DNA of 64,000 nucleotides from Gymnopus androsaceus JB14. Its lineage: Eukaryota; Basidiomycota; Agaricomycetes; Agaricales; Omphalotaceae. Within the stretch, counting starts at the first letter, position 1; each line of letters opens with the position of its first letter. The stretch is from contig ML769513.1 of assembly GCA_009733575.1 (NCBI GenBank), positions 1 through 64,000 on the forward strand, given 5' to 3'. The position numbers and the translations under genes are program-made. A model generated the notes under the pieces. The model did no database searches, was not told the origin of the DNA, and saw only the letters and a program-made list of their open reading frames with translations. This document shows positions 45,789-56,500 of the stretch, piece by piece.

Positions 45789-46337
45789 TCAATGAACCTC
45801 TCCGTTCTTGCACGCAATGATCTTTATCTTGGGCGCATTAACTAGCTCATTGCTTTCCATTTTGAATGAAGCATTCTTGACGATAAAGGTCCATACGTCG
45901 TCACAAAGACGGTAAGTGTGCAGATGGCCCTGCAGTGTGGAAGTGTTTGAAGATTGGGAGAGCAGATGGCGCGATTGAGAGTAAGAAGAGTGAAAAGAAG
46001 AAACAAGTCAGTGCACAGCTCAACTGCGATTCAACAGCAACTCACCTTGAGGGTCGTCTTGTTTTTAACCTGTTTGACCATTGTGTCCGCCAAGGACTTG
46101 TCAAACTGAGAAACGGATAGATATTATAGCATATTTCATTAGCACTGAAAAGCACCATACCTGCTGAAGAACTTTCATCGCCAATTGAGGAGTAATCGCG
46201 CCGCTGGTAATGAGCTCGTCCAGCGAGTCAGTCAAAGCCATTCCAATGCTGCCAGCAAGTTTAGGACATCAGGCTGCATAGAGAAGGAGCGAAGCGTACG
46301 ATGAACCGCGATAGAACTCGTAGTATGCAGATGCCAT
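45789..46337 (-). CDS. TOA2: transcription initiation factor IIA small subunit
   Basis: TFIIA gamma, which with the large subunit stabilises TBP on TATA DNA for RNA polymerase II. Four exons (46337-46300, 46248-46161, 46105-46046, 45929-45789) give 108 residues, the family length. The protein starts [20 protein letters not shown] and continues [60 protein letters not shown] and ends [13 protein letters not shown]. All of this is the alpha-helical bundle plus beta-barrel of the family. The third intron, at 116 bp, is twice the usual size. It shares its upstream region with BRF1. Confidence 0.97.
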
Positions 46338-46529
46338 GGCGGTTGGAGAAAGAGCTGAAGAAAGGTGACTCAGCAAAACTCTGCGCAAGTCACGGTGACG
46401 GATCTGATCGTCTTTGACTCTTCCGCTACAAAAAATCACATCTTGTCGATGTCGATGTAATTCCACTGTTTCTAATATCCATTGTCATTATCTTTATTTT
46501 TTGCAAAATAATTTTATTTCTTGTTCATC
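46338..46529. promoter_or_regulatory. divergent promoter of TOA2 and BRF1
   Basis: 192 bp between the start codons of a Pol II general factor (TFIIA gamma, minus) and a Pol III general factor (BRF1, plus). An A/T-rich part with ATTATCTTTATTTTTTGC lies close to BRF1. No canonical TATA was seen. Confidence 0.55.
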
Positions 46530-48879
46530 ATGGTATGTGTCAATCAACCTACGACATGAAAAAACATTTTTTAACTGATTTTCTTATCTATTTCCAGCCA
46601 ACCTGCACTGATTGTGGAGGTACCGTTATCGAATATGATGTTGCTGCAGGAAACGGATTCTGTGTGCGATGCGGAACTGTTGTTGAAGAGAACACTATTG
46701 TTAATGAGATTGCTTTTGGAGAAACGTCTTCGGGAGCTGCTATGGTCCAAGGATCATATGTTGCTCAAGGAGCCAGTACGCATGATTTTCTGCCGAATTC
46801 TGGTCCCTTTATCGATTAATAGCTTTCTAGGTCATGCGAGAATGAGTGGGCCCTATGGGAATAGAGGAAGTAATGAATCGAGAGAGCAGACGATTGCTAA
46901 CGGTACGCTAGCACTAGTGCTTTTCTTTCGATAATTATAATGGCTTTGTAGCTACAAAGAAGATCCAAAGCATCGCCGCAATCATGCGCTTATCGGAACA
47001 AGTGTGCTTGAGCGCAACGCGCCTCTATACTCTTGCAGTCGAACACAAGTTTACCAAGGGCCGAAAGGGCATTAATGTGGTTGCTGTCTGTCTCTACGTC
47101 GCTTGCCGACAAAAGGAGACTCGGAATTACATGCTCATAGATTTTTCGGACCTTCTCCAGGTATGCAAACATCTTGTGTTACAAATACATGCTTTACTTA
47201 CCCTAATCAATCAGGTAAACGTCTTTGAACTGGGACACACCTACCTCCAACTCGTCCAAACTCTCAATCTTCGTCTACCCCTCGTCGACCCATCGCATTA
47301 CATCTCTCGCTTTGCTGCCCTGCTCGAATTCGGCGAAGAAACTCACCGCGTAGCAACGGACGCCATCCGGCTGGTCCAAAGGTTTGACCGAGACTGGATG
47401 ACCCGCGGCAGACGTCCCGCAGGTATCTGCGGTGCCGCTCTCCTCCTTGCTGCCCGTATGAACCATTTCCGGCGCTCGGTCGAGGAAATCGTCCAGGTGG
47501 TCAAGATCGCCGACACGACTCTAAAGAAGCGCCTAGAGGAATTCAAGAATACCCCCAGTGGTGCGCTAACCTTGGCCGATTTTCGGACTGTTTGGTTGGA
47601 GGATGAGGTGGATCCTCCAGCGTATACGAAGGGAAGGGAGAAGGAGGAGGCTGATAAGCTGGCAGCAGAGCAGGAGGCAGTAGGGACCGAACCACAGAAG
47701 AAGAAGGGCAAAGGGAAGAAGAAAGGAAAAGAGAGGAAGAACAAGAGAAAACGCAAACGCGGAGAAGGCGAAGGCGAGGGGATGGTGATAATGTTTCAGA
47801 TGCAGACGCTGACGCGGAAGGCGACATTGACGGCGAGGCCATTGCTATGCCATCACAGCAATCTATGGATCCTGCGCTCATGAACGAAGGGATTCTAGCT
47901 GGAATCCAAGAACCACCACTTTTCCTTCCTGAACTCCCAATGGTAACGAAGTCCCCGACTATAACATCGACCCTACTCTCCTACAATCCGCGTCCTCTAT
48001 GGCCCCAATAGCTGGGCCATCTACGCTCGTCGCTCCTCTCATGGACCCTATTGAAGAAGTTGTCTCCTCCGCGTTGGCAGAGGAAGTTTCTGCATTTCTT
48101 GACAATACCCAGGGTAGTATGCTTTCGAATGCTCTTGACGACGCAGAGCAGCAGCGCCTCGCTCAAATACAAGCCAACGTTGACAACGAATTGCTTGGGC
48201 TGGATGAAGAGGAGTTGAATAAGTTCTTGTTAACAGACGAGGAAGTGAAAATCAAAGAGAGGGTATGGGTGGAGTTGAATAAAGATTACCTAGAGGCAAT
48301 TGCTGGTACGTCAAAGCGCTATGTTTTGTCGTTTGTGCGAACCCATTTTGCTGAACGGTTTTTTCAGCCAAAGGTGATCAGTCTGCTGCGAAGGAAGCGA
48401 AAGCCCGCAAGGTTCGTATCCCGATTATGGAACTTTTCTTTCTTTCCGTGTTCTTATCTCTGAATTTTGTAGCGCCGAAAAACTACTAATAACACCAACC
48501 GCGTGATGCTACTACCCCGCATGGCGCTACCCCTGCTGAATCTGTACGCAACCTCATAAAGAAAAATCCAAAATACAGCAAAAGAATCAACTACGATGCG
48601 TTGAAAGATCTTTTCATCGATGATTCCTCCAGTAGCCACAATCATCCTCACCCCAACTTTGACGGCGACGGCGACGGCGGCTCATTGAACTTTCAAATCG
48701 ATAGTGCGGAGCTCTATACGTTGGACGACAAGGACGACAAGGACGATACGGAATTGGTTGTCATTGAGGATGATGGGATCCTAGGTGCGGCTCCCTCGCA
48801 TCGTGAGCATGAGGGAGACGGCGGCGGGGATGCAGAAGAGGAGGGCGGTTGGGACGATGTGTATGAGCAGGAGGTATGA
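46530..48879 (+). CDS. BRF1: TFIIIB subunit BRF1
   Basis: TFIIB-related factor that recruits RNA polymerase III to tRNA and 5S genes. Exon 1 codes only the start Met (46530-46532); exon 2 (46598-46775) gives the zinc ribbon CTDCGG ... CVRCGT. Exons from 46831, 46952 and 47215 give RMSGPYGNR, the first cyclin repeat (KKIQSIAAIMRLSEQVCLSA, VVAVCLYVACRQ) and the second (RRPAGICGAALLLAARM, TLKKRLEEF). A Lys-rich linker, AALAEEVS-like acidic stretches, LDEEELNKFLLTDEEVKIKE, and the TBP-binding block SKRINYDALKDLF follow; the end is acidic. Single-base frame shifts occur near 47777 (GAGGGGAT), 47938 (CTCCCAATGG) and 48503. As the gene should be essential, sequence errors are the likely cause. Confidence 0.93.
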
Positions 48880-49196
48880 GGACACCGATTTGGAAACCAA
48901 AAGCTCAGCAAGAAAGAAATCGTGTATCATTATGGCCTGTATAGTATGCATAGCACATAGAATAGGATATATTGTGCTTTAGTCTAGGTATTTTTATGTA
49001 CGCTGAGCTTCCTGTTTCTAATCTGAAGTTGAACTTGGACCTGGACGTCTGGACCTCGGACATGCGGAAGGGCCGGGAAGGCTAAAGCGGAAGGCAGAAG
49101 CGGATCAGCCCGGACCGTTCCGATAGTTCATTGGAGCGCAGACCCAATTTTGCATTTACTCTCATCCCTCATAACGTCGCGTCTTATCCCATAGGT
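48880..49196. other. intergenic, BRF1 to MFS transporter
   Basis: About 317 bp with no gene. An in-frame upstream ATG at 49131 exists, but the MTVDESTPLIPDE start at 49197 is the family-like N-terminus. Confidence 0.5.
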
Positions 49197-51468
49197 ATGA
49201 CAGTGGACGAGAGTACACCTCTGATCCCAGATGAGACCAGCGCTGCTCATGATCATGGAACGTTTCGTACAGATCCCCCGGTCCAACCGCCTATAGAACA
49301 ACCTGAAGATAATGTTGCTCCACAGAAGTCTCTACTCGCTATCGTACGTGTCATTTGAGCATTGCAGAACATTATCCAACAACACTTTTGTTTGCAAGGT
49401 TATCCCGATGTCAGTCGGTGTCTTCTTGGTGGCAATGGATCAGACGATCGTCGTAGCCTGTGAGTCTGTCTGTCGCTCTGCGTCGGGTTAACATGTTGAC
49501 TTTGCCTAAGCGTATGCCTCTATTGGTAACGAGCTACAGCAATTGTCGAAAGTTAGCTGGGTCGCGACTGGCTATATGCTCACTCTCACCAGCTTTCAGT
49601 GCGTTTGTCTGCCTTAACCTTGCTCGCTCTTAAATCTCAAATACATGTAGACCATTGTATGGAAAGCTGAGCGACATATTTGGCCGAAAGGGCTGTTTAC
49701 TCGTGGCCTATGTTATATTTGCTATCGGTTCTCTCCTCTGTGGTTTGGCTAGGACGATGGATGAGCTGATTCTGGCGCGAGCTTTAACTGGAATGTACGT
49801 CTCAAAGTATAAGAACCCATTTTGTTTTGACTAATAGTTCGCAAACTTTCAGAGGAGGTGGAGGGATGAGCACGTTGAGTGCTATTTTCTCCAGAGACAA
49901 TTCAATATTTATACAGAAATTCACACAGAGTGGTATCGATCATCATGTCCGACATTGTAAGTTAGCTTATTATTGATTATGTGCTATCCTGACCATTGAG
50001 TATAGATCCCGCTGCGTTCCAGGGGAACTTGGCAAGGTTGGCCGACGATTTCCTTTTGCGAGTATCTACTTATCCCATTTCCAGGAATAATCAACATTGT
50101 TTTTGCCTCTGGATCGGCAGTAGGGGCACCTTTAGGAGGGTTTCTTGCCGATACCATAGGCTGGCGATGGTACGCGAGTTCAGTTTACCGACTTTTAGCC
50201 CATTCAAATGTCGTTCACTAGGGCTTTCCTGATTCAATCCCCGGCAGTAATGCTGGCTATTATTTCGGTTTCATTTGCACTGCGCCTACCGACTACTGAG
50301 AGGACAGACTTCAAAGGAAAGATCAAACGCGTTGATTTCGCCGGTGCTATCACTCTCGTTACCTGCATATTCTTCTTGCTCTTTGGCTTGGACAACGGAG
50401 GGAATGTGTCGTGGGGCAGTAAATGCGACGGTGGGGTCATTGATTGCGTCCGCCGTCGCGTTTATTCTTTTCAGCGCCGTTGAAATGGAATGGGCAAAGG
50501 AGCCCTTTCGCCCCCAAACGAATCATTTTGAACCGATCACTCATTGCAAGCTACCTTGTCAACTTTTTCGGAATTGCCTCTGTTTTGTCTATGCTTTTCC
50601 ATGTCTCGCTGTATCTCCAGGTTGTACAAGGCCTTTCTCCCTCGGAAGCTGGGCTTTGGCTCGTGCCTGGCATCATCGGCGGCGTCACTGGAAGTCTTGC
50701 TTCCGGTTTAATTATGCAGGCGACAGGGAAGTACTACTGGTTAACAGTATTGGAGTATCTCCTATTGGTTGTTGGCTCTATTACCATTATATCAAGTGCC
50801 GGAGTTTTAGTGCATTCTAAGATTGCTCTTTCAATTGGTAAATCTTTTTGCTTCTATCTGAATCTGATCTTTCCGTGATTGACAATGTTTCATGCTTCTT
50901 TAGGACTTGTCCTCTCTAGTCTAGGGAACGGTGCGGCAATTCTTTGAGAGGTTCGATGGTGTTTAAATTTTTTTGGACAGGTGGAGGAATAACCACTAGT
51001 TTAATTTCCCTGATATCGAACGCTGGTCAGAAAGATCAAGCGATAGCAACAGCGGGTCCGTTCTATCCTTACTATTCGAATTTTCTCATCCTATCTGACC
51101 CTCGATCCTGAAGTTTCTTACCTTTTTCGCTCTCTGGGATCTGTAGTTGGCCTTTCGATTAGCAGTACCATTCTTCAAGACGTACTTCGCTCAATGTTGC
51201 GGCATAGGCTAACTAGACATGACATTGACGAAGTACGCATTCGACGTGTTGCCTACTTACATTGCACTAACATATACTCCATTTAGATTGTCAGGCGTGT
51301 AAGGGAATCACTGGATTATCTTAACGGGCTAGAACCGGCCACAAAAGCAATTGTCTTGGGTGCATACGAGGATGCGATTCATGTAACAATGTGGTTCAGT
51401 TTTTCCATGGGAGTTTGTGCCGCCGTTGCATCTTTCTTCATCAAGGAGACAGCACTGAGTAGGCGATG
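49197..51468 (+). CDS. MFS transporter, DHA/TRI12-VBA type (drug or basic amino acid)
   Basis: Proton-driven multi-pass exporter of the major facilitator superfamily, 14-segment drug:H+ antiporter type. An acidic N-terminal tail leads into VIPMSVGVFLVAMDQTIVV (TM1, with D-x-T). VSWVATGYMLTLTSFQPLYG and motif A GKLSDIFGRKGCLL, then LCGLARTMDELILARALTGI and GGGGMSTL (motif C region) follow; the end is ASFFIKETALSRR. At least eight short introns. The third part has an unclear junction near 49880 (best joined to VSIIMSDI). Frame slips near 50428 (TAAATGC) and 50507 (CCCTTTCGC) match homopolymer indels. Cargo cannot be told from the sequence; vacuolar basic amino acid transporters and toxin/azole exporters share this architecture. 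Confidence 0.85.
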
Positions 51469-52021
51469 AGGCGACGATGAGATGGCGACTATGTATTGAT
51501 ATCTATCTCAGTATTATTTGGAATGTATCGAGTAACTTTGGCGCAACTCGTGAGCCGAGAACTTGTTAACGAGATGGATCGGGTAGATCCAGGGAACATA
51601 CTCGAAATCGAGCTATCGACAACGGAGACGCAAATGAAGTCCGACTCTCACCGAGATCAAGGGAGACAAAAAAGTTTTTTGCTTCAATCGCGATGCAACT
51701 CAGCGGTCCATACTTACTTACTTACTTACTTATTTATTTAACTTTCCTCGACATGGAGTCTTCAAATTCAAATGGCATGCGAAAACAGGCTCGTAAACTG
51801 CGATGAGCTCCTCGGGCTCTTCACGGATTCTGTTGAAATTAACCCCTTCAGCAACCACTATGCGCTGAAGGTGGCTCGGTCTAACTCTTCACACAGTCAA
51901 TGACGATTTTAATACATTCAGAGTAAAGATTGGGGACAATACTACAACGATTCAGAGCAATAACAACCACATACTATAGTATAATAACGCAGATAGCAAT
52001 AATACCCAGCCAAATCGAAAA
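51469..52021. other. intergenic with a short (ACTT)n run
   Basis: Between convergent genes. 51712-51740 is a microsatellite of ACTT/ATTT units. Confidence 0.5.
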
Positions 52022-53000
52022 TCAAGACGAAAGGTCGAGTTTGAACAGGCAGTACAAGAGAATCGCACTCTTGCATACGGGACATCGCGGAGAGATTAAG
52101 ACTGACTCTGTGATGCACGACGAACAAAAAATGTGCCCACAGATCGTTGCTGTGATATCAGCACACGGATCACTCAAACAAAGACGACAGTGGAATGAAG
52201 GGGAAGCAACTTTTGTTGAAACTTCTGAAACAGCGGAATTCAAGCTCGAACCTGAGCTCCGTTTAGTGACAACATTCTGCCGGGAATGATTTTGCTGTCG
52301 GGACTGGCAATCGTCCATTCCTTTAGGAGGGTGAACTCATCAGCCCAAGAAAAGCCGGTTTTTTTCCAGACACGTACCAAGTAGCGACCCAGCGGATGTA
52401 TTCATGACTCGATTCATTGGAGCAAGCGGTGAGATATTTGGCACCTGTGTAGCCAAGAGATTCTCGAACCCATAGCGGACAACATCTCGATCCAATAATG
52501 AAATGGTAGAGCCAATCGCTGTGCAGTCAATGGAAGGGATTGAAGTACTAATGCGAGGCAGGGAAGAGGATGTTTTCTTCTCGACTGCGCTTCGCCATTG
52601 TGGCCAGGGTGTATAGATGGTTTCTGCTGCAGCAATGGTTGAGCGTGACACCGGAGTAGATGGTGTAGGAGATATGAGAGGCAGAGGGGACATGTCCGGC
52701 GAGTCAACATCCGGAGAGAGAAGCTGCCCAGCCGGACTACAAAACGTTAGTATGAGAGACACTATCCGAAGAAGAAAAGCATACGGCGATGGAGGGTCAA
52801 GAGGCCAAAATGGTCGAGATTTGTCGACCTGCGACGACGCATTAATGCGATGAGCAACAGATCAAATAATGCAAGCCCACCAATCGATTTTCTGGCTTTG
52901 CCCCGCCAACGCTCGTGAATGGTACCGAATGGGAGTTATTATTTTCTTCTGGGCCACCGTTCCACTGTGAAGGCCTTGATGTTATTGCACCTTCAACCAT
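52022..53000 (-). CDS. RING-finger protein, probable E3 ubiquitin ligase
   Basis: Four exons (53000-52881, 52828-52785, 52736-52378, 52320-52022) join in frame to 273 residues. The start at 53000 (MVEGAITSRPSQWNGG) is chosen because splicing from it keeps one frame throughout. The first three quarters are Ser/Pro-rich and disordered. The C-terminus holds a C3HC4 RING: CRLC, then C-x-H-x2-C-x2-C as CGHIFCSSC, and CPVC. The order and placement at the end resemble SUMO-targeted or peroxin-like small RING proteins, but the family cannot be fixed. The finger would bind an E2. Tail: LLYCLFKLDLSS. Confidence 0.85.
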
Positions 53001-53188
53001 AGCATTCTCACACTGCTCACTTTAGCTTTAGCTGCAACAAATTTCTCGCTATCGACCACAGCAGCGGCACTTTTCGATAAATCTGGGAAGAGCTAGAATG
53101 TATTCGGAGTTGAAGATAGATCAAATGCAGCTGAAGTGGGCACCTACGTATGAAGACCAAATTGATTCAGATGAACCCTGAAAGAAGG

Positions 53189-54364
53189 TCAAGTTTTCTG
53201 CAAATTGAAACAGCTCTCATTGATGCTTACACTAGGGGAAGACAAAGAATCCAAGTTATTATTCCTCTCGTTGAAGGAAGTGTTGATGGAAAGCGCAGTG
53301 GGCTTTGGCTCCAACTCGCTGTCGTCCTGGGACATACGATCATTATGTTGGCGCTGAGAAGGGTTTGCGTGGCCATAATTAAAGGTACGGAGGATATAGA
53401 AAAAGTGAGACTATACCTTGTTACCCGTGCAATTAGTCGCAGAATCCAAGTTATTATTCATCTCGTTGAAGGAAGTGTTGACGGAAAGCATAGTGGGCTT
53501 TGGCTCTGACTCGCTATCGTCCTGGGATATGCGATCATCGTATTTGCGCTGAGAATTTGCGTAGCCAGAATTAAAGGTACAGAGGAGATAGAAAAACGTG
53601 GAAGCATACCTTGTCACTCGTGCAATCAGTTGCAGAATCCAAGTTGTTATTCCTCTCGTTGACGGAAGTGTCGATAGAAGGCGTAGTGGGCTTTTGCTCC
53701 GACTCGCTATCGTCCCGGGACATACGATGTTGGCACTGAGAAGGGTTCGCGTGGCCAGAATTAAAAATACGGAGGAGATGGAAAAACGTGGAAGCATACC
53801 TTGTTACCCGTGCAGCCAGTCGCAGAATCCAAGTTGTTATTCCTCTCGTCAACGGAGGTGTACATGGAAGGCGTAGTATGCTTTGGCTCCGACTCGCCAT
53901 CGTCCTGCCATTCACTGGACATGCGATTGGCGCGTTGACGCTGAGAAGGGGTTCGCGTGGCCGTATGGAGGTAGAAAAACGTGGAAACATACCTTGCTCC
54001 TCGTGCAACCAGTCGCATGCTAAAGTGCAGCGAACACTGAAATAAGCAATGTAGCAAATGAGCTCTAGAGCCATTACCCACTTGATCGCATAGTTGCTGG
54101 GTTTCAAAACCCTTTCCACATATAACACAGTTCGGATGGACTATTGATCCACGATAATGTTCGTGCAATGACTTCTCGACTTGAATAAGCGATTGCAGCT
54201 TGTGCAGAAATTACGGAGAATGTGGGGATGTTTGCTTGCGACGTGCTGAAAGTAAATGGAGATGAACAGTTTGGAATGATGGAAAGTCTGGAATTACTAA
54301 CGTTTTTGAGAGCATTTCGGTTGCTGAAAACTCGGTCTAAGCGGCATACTGGACAAGAAGGCAT
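53189..54364 (-). CDS. C2H2 zinc-finger protein with four tandemly duplicated exons
   Basis: Start at 54364: MPSCPVCRLDRVFSNRNALK, then after an intron HVASKHPH completes a C2H2 finger. CTSCNRLF ... SLHEHYRGSIVHP is a second, CVICGKGFETQQLCDQH a third (ending C2HC-like). After these come four similar exons, all phase 0: E1 53940-53800 (47 aa), E2 53735-53610 (42 aa), E3 53548-53417 (44 aa), E4 53353-53189 (54 aa plus stop). Each holds the core MSxDDSESEPKPT...S.NTS.NERNNNLDSAT, with introns of about 63 bp between. A frame slip at 54174-54188 breaks the second finger. Probably a nucleic-acid-binding or regulatory protein; target unknown. Confidence 0.8.
53210..53990 (-). repeat. tandem exon-intron duplication (four units, about 190 bp)
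   Basis: Units contain one exon plus one intron (GTATGCTTCCACGTTTTTC ... CCTTCTCAG). Starts of the exons are spaced 205, 187 and 195 bp (53940, 53735, 53548, 53353). Both exon and intron parts are conserved, so whole genomic segments were duplicated. Confidence 0.88.
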
Positions 54365-54926
54365 AATGAGAAAGATATGAAAGAGACAGAAATAAGTTAA
54401 AGATGACTTGCCTTTTAATGAGCCCAGTCGGTCCTTGAGGTCTTCTCATGTCTTCTAGCTCCAGGCGTGAGTACAAATGTGTTACGAAAGAGGAGGAAAA
54501 CCAATTCCCGTCGACGACAGTTTGCCGAAATCTGTTGGCAGTGAGAAACGAGAGCTTGGTTCCATACTTACCAATGTACCTTTCACCGAGTAATACGTCG
54601 TGTTTTTGAATTGACGCGAGATTCATCGTAGGCCTCGAGGCATTTGCGTGGATCGGTCAGCTTGCGATCTGATAACCACAGAGACTACTGAGTTACTTTG
54701 GTTTTTTTCCAAGGAACTCAATCAATGTTACGATCGGAGTCAAGTTCTTCTAGATTCTTCTGAATCTGTTGAATTGGAGGTACCCACAGGTAGATCTTTA
54801 GAGCACAGAATCATCGAGAAAATTCATAATAATACAAAGCTATTCCTAAACATGCAAAAGGTCGCGTGTTGTTCTCCAGCTTTTAGCTAATCATACAGGG
54901 TGAGCCGGCACTGAGTTTGGCGATAT
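54365..54926. other. intergenic upstream of the C2H2 gene
   Basis: A minus-strand 109-codon frame (54297-54626) overlaps the C2H2 start; no domain recognised. Confidence 0.4.
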
Positions 54927-56258
54927 CTAACTCAAGTAAGACTTGTAAGCAGCCTTCCAGGCATCCTGGGCCCTCGATTCAATGACATCCTAAGTAACAA
55001 AACAATCAATTGAGATTGGAATATGCAAGACATCTTTACTTACGCCGTGACAGGGAATAATCCTTTCGAAATCCCAGTTAGCGACAGTCCTTACATCACG
55101 TTTCATTGCTCTATGTAGAGAAAATCAGGGCCCTGATGATAAGATCCAGAAAGGCACTGACTCGTTGTCCTCGCCCATCGAAGAGGCAAACTTGGAATGT
55201 ATCCAGGAAAATGGACCAAAACTTCCTATAAGAGGAACACGTCCCGATGAGCTGGATTTCGAGTACTGGAAGAGTTATATCAGTATCAGTAACTTTTAAT
55301 AGGATTTACGGAACGAACCTGTTCGGTCGGGGGAAGGTTGAAAAGGAGATCGGCTTGAATCATTGTTTTCGACGCGGGGTGGAAGAAAGCGACATCCTTG
55401 TTCTTGAATCCGGAGAAATAGCTAGATGGGCTGCTTTTAATCAAAGGCCGACTGCGTACACTTGTAACAGGTTACCAGTGCTGAACCTGATAGTCAATTC
55501 GACCATTAGTACTTCGAATGGGATGGGCAAAAGCAAGAGAGTTCGCACGTCGTCTTCAAAGCCGTATTTCGTTCCTGCTGGGTCCGAACCCCATACTATA
55601 ACGAGGGTTTGATGGAAGTTCATTAAAACAATACCCGCGGAGCTCACCTCCGTCAAATTTCAACGTCTTATCCTCAACTCTTTCTATGGCCGCCTTCGGC
55701 GCTATGACTTTAGCTTCGGGGTAGGCCTTCTTGAAATCACCTAGGAGAGCTTGGTTATCCATGAATGCGGACAGCAAAAGCATAGCTAAAACTTGCTAAG
55801 GAACATGTGATGGACGGCATCCGCGCCAATGATATACCTAGAAGGAAGATCATAACAGGAAATGAACATGTAATGGAAGATGGAGCCGAAAGCACTTACT
55901 GAACGGGTCCGAGTTCCTCCAACTTCGCCTTGGTCTCAGTATCCGGAGTCGTTGAAGCCAAGAGCCACACACTGCCATTCTGCATCTTCACGGCCGTCGA
56001 CCTTCGCGTATGCTTTCAGTAAGAGTTTAGCAATGAAGGGGAATGATTCTGACCTTCCACCAACGGGAAAAAGTCCAAACCGAGCAAAGGGGCTAAAGCA
56101 ATAATGAGCTTTGAGCGTAGAGAGCACATCCAGTCATACCGAGAAAAAGTCCACACGTCTTTGGCAACCTGTATTCCAAGTCAGTGTTTGAAAGCATCAG
56201 AATGAATGAATAACATCTAGAGAGTTTGACTGACTTCTCGAATAACAGTTTCAGACAT
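54927..56258 (-). CDS. DUF4336 protein (metallo-beta-lactamase-like fold)
   Basis: Start at 56258 (MSETVIRE, then VAKDVWTFS across an intron); end at 54927 (AWKAAYKSYLS). The gene is cut by about eight short introns. Diagnostic parts in order: VWTFSRY, ADAVHHMFL and FKKAYPEAKVIAPKAAIERV, which is the DUF4336 pattern. FEDDVRT, DVAFFHPASKTMIQADLLFN and ERIIPCHGDVIE follow; the His in PCHGD and the Asp in QADL would lie at the metal site if the fold is kept. The family is widespread in fungi and plants with unknown substrate, presumed hydrolase. Residue-level exon joins between 55680 and 56180 were not all resolved. Confidence 0.78.
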
Positions 56259-56500
56259 ATCGCGCGAAAGATGACAATGATGGTTGTAGTTGAAGTGGAA
56301 GTTGAAGTCGTTTACAATAAAGAACCATGAGAAGCAAGAGTCTCAGATTCAAAAGTGACATCATCCCGCAATCGGGAAAACATATGTTATAGTATGTTAT
56401 AGTATGTTATTCACGCGATGCGCTTCACGACACGTTGCTGTTACTATGGACATTAGTGTATTATATATTTATACAACAGAGGATTACAATTTACACCTCC

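Noticed and set aside
47343..47881. long minus-strand frames opposite BRF1
   Set aside because: Mirror of the Lys/Glu-rich linker of BRF1 (poly-Phe/Ser reading); not a gene.
52000..52020. tRNA genes anywhere in the window
   Set aside because: I looked for T-arm-like GGTTCGAAT motifs with paired stems and found none I could support; no rRNA or CRISPR pattern either.
53150..54045. repeated plus-strand frames (MEAYLVTRA...)
   Set aside because: Antisense reading of the duplicated C2H2 exons; splice sites and the zinc fingers are on the minus strand.
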